A stretch of 8,439 nt of DNA from Lentimicrobiaceae bacterium (GTDB taxonomy: Bacteria; Bacteroidota; Bacteroidia; Bacteroidales; SKPS01). Every line of letters starts with the position of its first letter. Positions within the stretch are counted from its first letter, which is position 1. Positions 1-6,881 of this stretch are shown piece after piece. The stretch is taken from NCBI GenBank assembly GCA_007119395.1, contig SKPS01000326.1:1-8439 (forward strand). The letters run 5' to 3'. Below the pieces are notes generated by a model that was given only the letters and a program-made list of their open reading frames with translations, had not been told where the DNA came from and searched no databases. Position numbers and translations under genes: made by a program.

Positions 1-1070
1 CCTATTCGCTGCGCAACAACATCAGAAAATACCTCCACAAGAAACTGGAGACCTTTGATGAAAAGGCTTGGAGAGAAGCCATGGAAAAATACAGCACCAT
101 TGACATCTCGCAAACCTATGAGCCGAACGACCAGCGCCTGCCCATGCCATCACCGGAGGATGTAGAAAAGATACTTCAGCGGATGGGTAAAAACGATCCC
201 CGCGACCACCTTAACTGCGGTGCATGTGGCTATGAAACATGCCACGAACACGCCATTGCGATCATAGAGGGCCTTGCTGAAGGGGAGATGTGCCTGCCAT
301 ATACCATCGAGCAACTTCACCGCTCTATCAATGAACTCGATATCTCTAACTCAAAACTAGCTTCAGCACAACAAGCCCTCAAACAAAGCGAAAAGCTCGC
401 CACCATGGGGCAATTATCGGCCGGAATAGCACATGAGCTGAACAACCCTCTGGGGGTGGTGATGATGTATAGCAATATTCTGCTGGATGAGTGCGATGAA
501 AACGACCCGGTCAGAGACGACCTTAAGCTGATTGTTGATCAGGCAGAGCGCTGCAAAAGAATTGTGGGTGGGCTGCTCAATTTCGCGCGAAAGAGCCAGG
601 TGAAATGGGACCATATTGATGCAGCAGAGCTGCTAAACAGCAGCTTGTCAGCGGTTGTGGTGCCGGAAAACGTAACCATCAGCTTTGACCCACCACCCAA
701 AATGATTGCCTTCCAGGTTGACGCAGAGCAGCTGATGCAGGTGCTTACCAATATCTACAAAAACGCCATTGAAGCGATGCCCGACGGGGGAAGCATTACC
801 GTGAACCTCGGTGAAACAGAAGAGAACATGGTGCATATCGAAATTGCAGATACCGGAACTGGTATCCCGAAAGAGCACCTAGAAAAAGTCTTTGAGCCCT
901 TCTTCACCACCAAGGAGATCGGCAAAGGGACCGGGTTGGGACTGGCCACCACCTACGGTATCATCAAAATGCACAAAGGGAAGATTTCCATAGACTCGAA
1001 CAACGATCCTGACGCCGGGCCCACCGGAACAACTTTCCATATAGAAATACCCAAAGAGAGAACATCATAA
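1..1070 (+). CDS. Sensory [FeFe]-hydrogenase-type histidine kinase, C-terminal part (5' end outside window)
   Basis: The reading frame is open from the first complete codon (base 3) through the ATG at 81 with no stop. That ATG is therefore probably internal and the gene begins to the left. Counting from the ATG, residues 45-71 hold an FeS-type domain (PF04060-like) with C46, C49, C54 and C71. A short coiled linker follows, then a HisKA domain with phospho-acceptor H118 in AGIAHELNNP, and an HATPase domain with N-box N228, DTGTGI at 257-262, the FEPFFTTK F-box and GTGLGLA. In sensory group C hydrogenases this FeS-kinase tail follows ferredoxin-like clusters and the H-cluster domain; those would lie upstream and are not seen here. 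No membrane segment is visible, so it is likely cytoplasmic. Inferred role: autophosphorylation in response to H2 or redox state, with phosphate passed to the receiver protein 12 bases downstream. The kinase identity is near certain; the hydrogenase fusion is inferred. The alternative is a separate FeS-kinase starting at 81, where a GGAGAG stretch precedes the ATG. Confidence 0.85.
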   Translation, partial: YSLRNNIRKYLHKKLETFDEKAWREAMEKYSTIDISQTYEPNDQRLPMPSPEDVEKILQRMGKNDPRDHLNCGACGYETCHEHAIAIIEGLAEGEMCLPYTIEQLHRSINELDISNSKLASAQQALKQSEKLATMGQLSAGIAHELNNPLGVVMMYSNILLDECDENDPVRDDLKLIVDQAERCKRIVGGLLNFARKSQVKWDHIDAAELLNSSLSAVVVPENVTISFDPPPKMIAFQVDAEQLMQVLTNIYKNAIEAMPDGGSITVNLGETEENMVHIEIADTGTGIPKEHLEKVFEPFFTTKEIGKGTGLGLATTYGIIKMHKGKISIDSNNDPDAGPTGTTFHIEIPKERTS

Positions 1071-1082
1071 ACCGTAATTGTC

Positions 1083-1478
1083 ATGAAAAAAGAGAAAACA
1101 ACCATCCTGGTAGCTGACGACGATGCCGATTACCTGTTTCAAATGAGAGTAATGCTTGAAAATGCAGGTTATGAAGTGCTTGCAGCCGACAGCCAGCGTA
1201 TGGCTGAAGAGATTGTTGAAGCAGTAAAACCCGATTTGGCCATCCTGGACCTGATGATGGAAAAGGATGACAGTGGATTTATCCTGTCGTATAAGATTAA
1301 GAAAAAATACCCGGAAGTACCGGTAATACTCGCTACGGCTGTTTCTCAGGAAACCGGTATCTCGTTTGGTATCGACGCTGAAGAGGATAGATCCTGGATC
1401 AAAGCAGACCTCTATCTGGAAAAGGGAATTCGTCAGGATCAGTTGCTGTTGGAAATAGAAAAACTTCTTAAGCGATGA
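1083..1478 (+). CDS. Stand-alone response regulator receiver protein
   Basis: This is a 131-residue protein made of one CheY-like receiver domain and nothing else. The acidic pocket is D12-D14, the phospho-acceptor is D56 in AILDLMM, the conserved Thr/Ser position is T85, and the conserved lysine is K114 in YLEKG (G replaces the usual P after it). Residues 93-107 form a short charged stretch between strand 4 and the lysine. There is no DNA-binding or enzymatic output domain. It starts 12 bases after the sensor kinase stop and its last 4 bases overlap the start of the next kinase gene (ATGA), so the three genes are probably co-transcribed and translationally coupled. Inferred role: phosphate shuttle or allosteric partner between the upstream kinase and the downstream receiver-kinase protein. 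Confidence 0.9.
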   Translation: MKKEKTTILVADDDADYLFQMRVMLENAGYEVLAADSQRMAEEIVEAVKPDLAILDLMMEKDDSGFILSYKIKKKYPEVPVILATAVSQETGISFGIDAEEDRSWIKADLYLEKGIRQDQLLLEIEKLLKR

Positions 1479-2611
1479 ATAAACTGAAAGTATTGGTTGT
1501 TGATGATGAGCCCGGCATCAGGTCTGGTGTGAGTAGGATCCTGTCTCGTTTTACGGTAGACTACCCGTTTATGGATGAGCAGATCAGCTTCGAAGTGCTG
1601 GAGGCAGAGACCGGTGAAATAGGATTGGATATCATTGATCGTGAACCGGTTGATGTGGTGTTGCTTGACAATAAGCTGCCCGGGGTTCAGGGGATCGATA
1701 TGTTGGAGACGATCAGAAAGAAGCAGCCTGATGCTTTTATCACCATGATCACTTCACATGCTTCACTGGATGTGGCTGTTAAGGCCACCTCGATCGGAGC
1801 CCACGACTTCGTGCCGAAACCTTTCACCCCACAGGAGCTTAAATCATCCCTCGAAAACATCACCAAACACCTTTTCCTGAAAAAGATGACCAGGCAGCTG
1901 CAAAAAGAGGGGAAACAGATTCGCTTTCAATTCCTTCAGGTGCTGTCGCATGAACTCAAGGCGCCCATTAACGCCATTGAGGGGTACCTTAACATGATTG
2001 TTAACAAACAGTTTGGAGACAACATTTCTGATTATCAGGAAATCACTGAAAGGTCGCTGGAGAGGCTGAAAGGGATGCGCGGATTGATCATGGACCTGCT
2101 GGATCTGACCCGCTTTGAGACGGGTAAAAACCCATCCGAACCCCAGGAGATTGACATCAGGCTGTTGGCACAATCAGCCATCGACCTGCACAAGCCTCAA
2201 GCGATTCAGAACGACATTAGCATCAGGTTGCATATCGACTGTGATGTATGTATTTATGGTGTACCTGATGAATTGGAGATTATTTTTAACAACCTCCTTT
2301 CAAACGCGGTGAAGTATAACAAGCCCAATGGTAAGGTTGACCTGTATATCTCTTGTGATGACGCTGCGGTTACAATAGTATTCCGTGACACCGGGATGGG
2401 TATTCCGGAGAGCGAGATGTCTAATCTGTTCAAGGAGTTTTTCAGAATTAAAACTGAAGAGACCAAAGGGATACAGGGGTCTGGACTGGGACTATCGATT
2501 GTAAAAAAAATAGTAGACATCTACCGTGGCACCATAGAGGTTGAGAGCACACCCGGTCTGGGGTCGGTGTTTACGGTACAACTGCCCTTGTCGGGTAAAA
2601 CCACGAAATAA
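1475..2611 (+). CDS. Receiver-histidine kinase (REC-HisKA-HATPase) signalling protein
   Basis: A 378-residue cytoplasmic protein. Residues 4-130 form a receiver domain with D10-D11, phospho-acceptor D65 in VLLDNKLPG, S93 and K115 in VPKPF. A helical linker (about 131-150) leads to HisKA with H159 in LSHELKAPI. The HATPase domain follows, with N-box NNLLSNAVKYN (272-282), DTGMGI (305-310), an F-box-like FKEFF and GSGLGLSIVKK (335-345). All phosphotransfer residues are present, so both domains look active. With the receiver at the N-terminus and no PAS, HAMP or membrane segment, the input is probably phosphorylation rather than a ligand. This fits a relay fed by the FeS-kinase upstream. The start overlaps the preceding gene's stop by 4 bases, and Rex begins 4 bases after its stop. 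Its own target is not identifiable: no DNA-binding response regulator is in the window. Confidence 0.92.
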   Translation: MNKLKVLVVDDEPGIRSGVSRILSRFTVDYPFMDEQISFEVLEAETGEIGLDIIDREPVDVVLLDNKLPGVQGIDMLETIRKKQPDAFITMITSHASLDVAVKATSIGAHDFVPKPFTPQELKSSLENITKHLFLKKMTRQLQKEGKQIRFQFLQVLSHELKAPINAIEGYLNMIVNKQFGDNISDYQEITERSLERLKGMRGLIMDLLDLTRFETGKNPSEPQEIDIRLLAQSAIDLHKPQAIQNDISIRLHIDCDVCIYGVPDELEIIFNNLLSNAVKYNKPNGKVDLYISCDDAAVTIVFRDTGMGIPESEMSNLFKEFFRIKTEETKGIQGSGLGLSIVKKIVDIYRGTIEVESTPGLGSVFTVQLPLSGKTTK

Positions 2612-2615
2612 TCAG

Positions 2616-3251
2616 ATGAAAACAAACATGGTAAAAGGTCTGCCGGAGAAGACCATTGAACGTTTGAGTCAATACCGACGGGTATTGCTGGGGTGTTTGC
2701 AGCAGAGGAAGTTCAATATCTATTCACACGAGCTGGGTCAGTTGTTGCATCTGAACCCGGTGCAGGTGCGCCGTGATATTATGTTGATCGGTCATACCGG
2801 AACATTGCGTAAAGGGTATGATGTGAAACAGTTAAGTGACCTGATCGGAGAGATTATTGACAGCAAGAAGAGCCAGAAGGTAGCGGTGGTGGGTGTTGGT
2901 AACCTCGGGCGAGCCATTATGTCATACTTCCAGGGCAAACGCACCAAGCTGGTGATTGCAGCCGCATTCGACAACGACCCTTCAAAAGTTGACCGTGTCA
3001 TTGCCGGCATCAGGTGTTACCATATCGACGACCTGGAAGAGGTGGTTAAGCAAGAGCAAATCACCATCAGCATCATTACAGTACCACCTGAACATGCCGT
3101 GGAAACAGCAGAAAGACTCGTGATGGCAGGCATCAAGGGGATATTGAACTACACACCCGTAGCACTCAATGTAGAACCACATGCCTACCTTGAAGAGTAC
3201 GATATGATCACCTCAATTGAAAAGGTGGCGTTCTATGCCAAAAACCGGTAA
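2616..3251 (+). CDS. rex: Redox-sensing transcriptional repressor Rex
   Basis: A 211-residue protein, the normal length for Rex. Residues 8-70 form the N-terminal winged helix (HELGQLLHL, then NPVQVRRDIMLIG, then the wing GTLRKGY). The Rossmann NAD(H)-binding domain follows with VGVGNLGRA (92-100), the acidic strand end AAAFDND, VPPEHAVETAERLV and GIKGILNYTPVAL. A C-terminal helix, ITSIEKVAFYAKN, takes part in dimer swapping in this family. Rex dimers sense the NADH/NAD+ ratio and release DNA when NADH is high, de-repressing fermentative and hydrogenase genes. I chose the ATG at 2616 because it lies just after the upstream kinase stop and gives a standard N-terminus; the frame is open further upstream only inside the kinase gene. 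A second ATG at 2628 is a possible alternative start. The 4-base spacing puts it in the same operon as the two-component genes, which suggests phosphorelay and NADH sensing are co-expressed. Confidence 0.95.
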   Translation: MKTNMVKGLPEKTIERLSQYRRVLLGCLQQRKFNIYSHELGQLLHLNPVQVRRDIMLIGHTGTLRKGYDVKQLSDLIGEIIDSKKSQKVAVVGVGNLGRAIMSYFQGKRTKLVIAAAFDNDPSKVDRVIAGIRCYHIDDLEEVVKQEQITISIITVPPEHAVETAERLVMAGIKGILNYTPVALNVEPHAYLEEYDMITSIEKVAFYAKNR

Positions 3252-3263
3252 AGTATCACCGGT
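3244..3263 (+). repeat. Hairpin-forming ACCGGT pair at the rex 3' end
   Basis: Two copies of the palindromic hexamer ACCGGT (3244-3249, overlapping the rex stop, and 3258-3263) are separated by 8 bases. Because each copy is self-complementary, the pair can fold into a 6-bp GC-rich hairpin. No T-run follows, so this is not a classical terminator. It could pause transcription or protect the rex 3' end, or be chance. Confidence 0.3.
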
Positions 3264-3323
3264 GGCTGAAGTATACAGGAAAATCAAAATAAGCATATTG
3301 TTAACAGAAGAGAGAGATTGGTT

Positions 3324-4253
3324 ATGAAGGTACATTATGGATTAGACAAGCCCACCGATATTTCATGCAGTGTGGTGACCACAGGCACATTTGATGGAGT
3401 GCATATTGGTCACCAGGTGATCATTGGAAGGATTAATGAGTTGGCGAAAGAGGTTGGCGGAGAGAGTGTGTTGATCACCTTCCATCCCCATCCCAGAAAG
3501 GTATTATACCCTGACACGGTGGGCAAAGAGATCAAAATGATCAACACCCAACGCGAAAAAATCACCATGTTGGCAACCACCGGGCTCGATCACCTGGTGA
3601 TCATGCCCTTTACCAAAGAGTTTGCGAAAACAACCAGTGAAGAGTTCATTCGTAAGATCTTGGTTGAGAAGCTGAATGTAAGGAAGAGTGTGGTGGGCTT
3701 CAACCACTATTTCGGGTTTCAGAAGCAGGGCAACTACGACCAGTTGTTTGAGCTGGGTAAGGAGTTGGGGTTTGATGTGGAGGAGATCCCGGAGCAGGAC
3801 ATTCAAAACGAGACTGTGAGCAGCACCAAGATCAGAAAGGCCATCGAAGAGGGGAACATTCAGCGTGCCAATGCCTACCTGAACCATATTTTAATCATGA
3901 TGGGTTCCCCCAAACCTTTACACAACGATTTGCCGTCATTTATCGACCCATCTGCTATTGTTGTGGAAGCTGAAGAGGCCGAGAAGTTACTCCCTCCCGA
4001 AGGGATGTATGCCGTGCGTATTAAGATCGACAACCACGATGTGAGGGGTGTGGCCATTCGCAACTATGAGATCTGCCATGAACGACAAATGATCATTGTG
4101 CCTGTTGATGGTGAAACCATTCCTCCCGGAAACCCTGACACACAAATCCATTTCTATAAGCAACTTATGCGTGGCAATGGCAATGGAGGAGGAGCTGCTA
4201 TTGAAGCCAATATAAAAACAGTGATTGAACAGGCTGAAGAATTAATCTACTAA
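3324..4253 (+). CDS. FAD synthetase (RibF N-domain) protein with degenerate flavokinase half
   Basis: A 309-residue protein from the ATG at 3324; a TTG two codons earlier (3318) is a poorer start, and a purine-rich stretch precedes the ATG. Residues 1-185 match the FMN adenylyltransferase domain of RibF: GTFDGVHIGH (21-30), TFHPHP (52-57), VGFNHYFGFQKQGN with N in place of the usual D, and VSSTKIRKAI (165-174). This nucleotidyltransferase core would make FAD from FMN and ATP. The C-terminal 120 residues only loosely follow the flavokinase domain (MYAVRIKI, RGVAI). They lack the GR-x-GFPTAN Mg-ATP motif and the catalytic-Glu strand, and end in a glycine/asparagine-rich stretch (RGNGNGGG) and a helix. 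The protein is therefore probably not a riboflavin kinase and is likely a paralogue of a complete RibF elsewhere. It follows rex by 72 bases and is 2 bases from the hydrolase gene, so these two are co-transcribed. The substrate may not be FMN. Confidence 0.8.
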   Translation: MKVHYGLDKPTDISCSVVTTGTFDGVHIGHQVIIGRINELAKEVGGESVLITFHPHPRKVLYPDTVGKEIKMINTQREKITMLATTGLDHLVIMPFTKEFAKTTSEEFIRKILVEKLNVRKSVVGFNHYFGFQKQGNYDQLFELGKELGFDVEEIPEQDIQNETVSSTKIRKAIEEGNIQRANAYLNHILIMMGSPKPLHNDLPSFIDPSAIVVEAEEAEKLLPPEGMYAVRIKIDNHDVRGVAIRNYEICHERQMIIVPVDGETIPPGNPDTQIHFYKQLMRGNGNGGGAAIEANIKTVIEQAEELIY

Positions 4254-4255
4254 TT

Positions 4256-5086
4256 ATGACCATTCCGATTGACACCACACCCATTGACATCAGCATAACC
4301 CTGCTTGGTACCGGTACCTCAACCGGTGTTCCTGTGCTGGCCTGCGATTGCGAAAACTGCACCTCTCCCGATCCAAGAGACAAGAGGATGCGAACATCAG
4401 CATTGGTCACTTTTAAAGGGAGAAACTATGTGATCGATTCGGGTCCCGACTTCCGTACACAACTCATCAGGGAACAGGTGAAAGACATGGACGCCATCCT
4501 GTTCACCCATGCACACCGTGACCATATCGCGGGACTCGATGACGTGAGAGCATTCAACTATGTGTTGAACAAATCCATTGATATCTATGCTTCAGCAGAA
4601 GTGGAGAAATCGATCAAGTCGGAATTTCCCTATATCTTTCGTGATGATGGTTACTTTGGGCGGCCCAGAATAGACCTTCACACCATTGAAAATGAGCCTT
4701 TTCTAATCAACGAAGTACAAGTTATCCCCATTTTGGTGAAGCACCACAACATGGATGTATTTGGCTACCGGATAGGGGAGCTCTGTTACATCACCGATGC
4801 TTCATCCATTGCCGACGAGGAGGTGGAGAAGCTCAAAGGCTGCAGGGTGCTGGTGGTGAACGCGCTGAGAAAGTCGAGGCACATCTCCCACTTCAGCACC
4901 GACGAAGCGTTCCGCCTTATCGAACAGATCAACCCCGACCTGGCGGTCATCACCCACATGAGCCACTTTATCGGCAGGTATGTTGACCTGGAGAAAAGCT
5001 TTCCTGAGCCTGTCGTACCTGGTTACGATGGCATGAAAATCAGCATAAAAAACAGCAAAGCAACCATTTCACCACCATCGTGGTAA
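4256..5086 (+). CDS. PhnP-like metallo-beta-lactamase-fold hydrolase
   Basis: A 276-residue protein with the PhnP/RNase Z-like order of motifs. It has an N-terminal GTGTSTGVP loop (18-26), a Cys cluster C30-x-C32-xx-C35 typical of the structural zinc site of PhnP relatives, and the metal motif HAHRDH (85-90: H85, H87, D89, H90). The further ligand candidates are H163/H164, D181 in ITDAS and H234/H237 in THMSH. PhnP itself hydrolyses cyclic phosphodiesters in phosphonate breakdown. No phn genes are near, so here it is best called a metal-dependent phosphodiesterase-type hydrolase of unknown substrate. It starts 2 bases after the stop of the RibF-like gene, which implies coupling and possibly a shared nucleotide or flavin substrate. 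No signal peptide is seen. All metal ligands appear intact. Confidence 0.87.
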   Translation: MTIPIDTTPIDISITLLGTGTSTGVPVLACDCENCTSPDPRDKRMRTSALVTFKGRNYVIDSGPDFRTQLIREQVKDMDAILFTHAHRDHIAGLDDVRAFNYVLNKSIDIYASAEVEKSIKSEFPYIFRDDGYFGRPRIDLHTIENEPFLINEVQVIPILVKHHNMDVFGYRIGELCYITDASSIADEEVEKLKGCRVLVVNALRKSRHISHFSTDEAFRLIEQINPDLAVITHMSHFIGRYVDLEKSFPEPVVPGYDGMKISIKNSKATISPPSW

Positions 5087-5093
5087 TACTTCT

Positions 5094-5101
5094 TATCTTT
5101 G
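5094..5101 (+). promoter_or_regulatory. Bacteroidetes-type -7 promoter element ahead of hydG
   Basis: TATCTTTG fits the Bacteroidetes -7 consensus TAnnTTTG exactly and lies 8 bases after the hydrolase stop and 62 bases before the hydG ATG. The -33 box is weak: only TTTC at 5067-5070 is near the right place, with slightly long spacing. The predicted transcription start is around 5106-5109. It suggests hydG and the two small genes after it have their own promoter. Confidence 0.5.
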
Positions 5102-5111
5102 TTGTTGAAAC

Positions 5112-5130
5112 CAACTGAGCGTTTCAGTTG
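5112..5130 (+). repeat. Perfect inverted repeat in the hydG leader
   Basis: CAACTGA (5112-5118) and TCAGTTG (5124-5130) are exact inverted repeats around a 5-base spacer. They form a 7-bp stem, or 8 with a G-T pair. The repeat sits a few bases after the predicted -7 element and 33 bases before the hydG ATG. It could be an operator for a dimeric regulator or a hairpin at the 5' end of the mRNA. It is not followed by a T-run, so an intrinsic terminator for the upstream hydrolase gene is less likely. Confidence 0.45.
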
Positions 5131-5163
5131 TTATGCTTCCGTAAACGTATATTCTCTTTTGAT

Positions 5164-6591
5164 ATGATATTTAATCCGGAAAAGTGTTCTATTCCAGACG
5201 AGCGGATGAAGCCGTTCATTGATCCTGATGAGATCTGGAATCATCTGAAAGAGCAGAAAGCGACACCTGAGAGGGTTCGCGAGATCATTGCCAGATCGGT
5301 TGCCAAGAACCGTCTAACCCTGGCTGAGACTGCGGTTTTAATCAATGCCGACGATCCTGCCCTGATCGAAGAGATCAAGGAGGGGGCCAGAACGTTAAAG
5401 GAGAAGGTGTACGGCAACCGCATCGTGCTCTTTGCTCCGTTATACATTGGCAACAAGTGCACCAACAACTGCACCTACTGTGGCTTCCGTGCCACCAACA
5501 AGGAGGCGAAGCGTAAGACCCTGGCTGACCAGGAGATCATCAAAGAGGTTGAGGCGTTGGAGGACAACGGCCAGAAGCGATTGATACTGGTATATGGCGA
5601 GCATCCGCAATACGATGCGGAGTATATTGCCCACACCACGCGGTTGGTGTACAGTGTTAAAAAGGGAGCGGGCGAGATCCGGCGTGTGAACATCAACGCG
5701 GCACCGCTTGATATTGAGGGGTTCAGAACCGTCAAAGAGGCGGGCATTGGCACCTATCAGGTTTTCCAGGAGACCTACCACCCCGAAGCGTACAGTTGGT
5801 ACCATTTGGGTGGTAAGAAGAGCGACTACAACTACCGTCTCACATCGCTTGACAGGGCACAGGAGGCGGGTGTTGACGACGTGGGGATAGGCGCTTTGTT
5901 CGGCCTCTACGATTGGCGCTTCGAGGTGATGGCGCTGGTTCGCCATACAAACCACTTTGAAGCGTGCTATGGTGTGGGGCCGCATACCATCTCCTTCCCG
6001 CGCATCCAGGAGGCAAGCATGCTGAAGATGGACGGCAAGTACATGGTAAGTGACGAGGAGTTTGTACGCCTGATCGCCATCCTCAGGCTGGCAGTGCCCT
6101 ATACCGGACTGATCCTCACAGCCCGTGAGACAGCCCGGGTGCGTAAAGAGGTTATGCGTTTCGGGGTTTCACAGATCGACGGTGGTACCAAGCTCGAGCT
6201 GGGTAGCTACTCCGAAACACAGAACCAGGAGCAGGACCTTAACAAGGAGCAGTTCAAAGTGAATGACGACAGGTCACTCAATGAGATCATGGATGAGCTG
6301 TTAGACGAAAAATACCTCCCCTCTTTCTGCACCGCCTGTTACCGGCTCAACCGCACAGGAGAGCACTTTATGGAGTTCTCCGTTCCCGGCTTTATCAAAC
6401 GGTTCTGCACACCCAACGCCATCCTCACACTGGCTGAGTACCTGGAAGACTACGCCCCGCCCGAGACAGCCAAAAAAGGGTGGGACGCCATCGAAGAGAA
6501 CCTGCAGGAGCTTGGCAACAGCAAACAGGTTCAAGACATCCGAAACCGCCTCGAACGGATCAAAGGGGGAACAAGGGATCTTTATTACTAA
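5164..6591 (+). CDS. hydG: [FeFe]-hydrogenase H-cluster radical SAM maturase HydG
   Basis: A 475-residue protein from the ATG at 5164; an upstream TTG at 5128 lies inside the leader inverted repeat and would add a non-family N-terminus. HydG cleaves tyrosine with SAM to p-cresol and dehydroglycine, which yields the CO and CN ligands delivered on an Fe(Cys) synthon for the H-cluster. The radical SAM cluster motif is C99-xxx-C103-xx-C106. The second, C-terminal cluster motif C389-xx-C392-(22)-C415 is complete and distinguishes HydG from ThiH. Other family-like segments are LVYGEHP, QVFQETYHP, GALFGLYDWRFE, GVGPHTISFPR and ISQ-like VSQIDGGT. Full length, no lesions. It is followed after 19 bases by the first TM1266-family gene, so they form a maturation operon. 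HydE and HydF, also needed for active hydrogenase, are not in the window. Confidence 0.97.
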   Translation: MIFNPEKCSIPDERMKPFIDPDEIWNHLKEQKATPERVREIIARSVAKNRLTLAETAVLINADDPALIEEIKEGARTLKEKVYGNRIVLFAPLYIGNKCTNNCTYCGFRATNKEAKRKTLADQEIIKEVEALEDNGQKRLILVYGEHPQYDAEYIAHTTRLVYSVKKGAGEIRRVNINAAPLDIEGFRTVKEAGIGTYQVFQETYHPEAYSWYHLGGKKSDYNYRLTSLDRAQEAGVDDVGIGALFGLYDWRFEVMALVRHTNHFEACYGVGPHTISFPRIQEASMLKMDGKYMVSDEEFVRLIAILRLAVPYTGLILTARETARVRKEVMRFGVSQIDGGTKLELGSYSETQNQEQDLNKEQFKVNDDRSLNEIMDELLDEKYLPSFCTACYRLNRTGEHFMEFSVPGFIKRFCTPNAILTLAEYLEDYAPPETAKKGWDAIEENLQELGNSKQVQDIRNRLERIKGGTRDLYY

Positions 6592-6610
6592 ACCGGTAAA
6601 CCACATTGCA

Positions 6611-6868
6611 ATGAAAAACCTGAAAATTCTGGGGATCTTCATCCTTGACCGCATCAAAGAGGCGAAAAAAACGCAGGCGGTATTGTCAAAATACAATCAC
6701 CTGATCAAGGCGCGTCTTGGGTTCCATGAACTGCATGAGGGTGCCTGCAGCCGCCAGGCCTTTATCATCCTTCACCTGCAGGGTGACCCTGCCGAATGGG
6801 CACAGCTCGAAGAAGCACTCAGCAAGATAGGTGGCATACAGATCCAACAGATGAACTTCAGCTTTTAA
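6611..6868 (+). CDS. TM1266-family iron-only hydrogenase system regulator, copy 1
   Basis: An 85-residue protein beginning MKNLKILGIFILDR, from the ATG at 6611; earlier in-frame ATGs lie inside hydG. It resembles the small TM1266 family (TIGR03959-type), a single ACT/NikR-C-like alpha/beta domain. Family-like features are QAVLSKYNHLIKARLGFHE, a strand IILHLQGD, a helix AEWAQLEEALSKI, and the ending GIQIQQMNFSF. Members of this family occur beside [FeFe]-hydrogenase maturase genes and have been proposed as regulators, but the mechanism is not established and no DNA-binding motif is present here. It lies 19 bases after hydG and 13 bases before a paralogous second copy. Confidence 0.82.
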   Translation: MKNLKILGIFILDRIKEAKKTQAVLSKYNHLIKARLGFHELHEGACSRQAFIILHLQGDPAEWAQLEEALSKIGGIQIQQMNFSF

Positions 6869-6881
6869 TACTACCAATACC

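Noticed and set aside
1998..2007. TTGTTAACAA palindrome, similar to Rex-box half sites, inside the receiver-kinase gene
   Set aside because: It lies in well-conserved coding sequence, is only 10 bp, and lacks the spaced 18-bp Rex box arrangement.
2541..2615. Upstream extension of rex into the preceding kinase gene
   Set aside because: The extra 25 residues are an out-of-frame reading of kinase codons and do not resemble a Rex N-terminus; the ATG at 2616 gives the standard length.
3298..3306. TTGTTAACA motif 18 bases before the RibF-like ATG, considered as a Rex operator
   Set aside because: Only one short palindrome is present, with no second arm at the expected spacing. A Rex site cannot be supported, though the position upstream of a gene makes it worth remembering.
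5071..5084. ACCAC-N4-GTGGT hairpin at the end of the hydrolase gene, considered as a terminator
   Set aside because: The stem is only 5 bp, lies within the last codons and stop, and has no T-run directly after it.
5440..5985. 181-codon open frame on the minus strand
   Set aside because: It lies wholly inside hydG, which has unmistakable family motifs. The antisense translation shows no recognisable domain and looks like a shadow of biased codon use.
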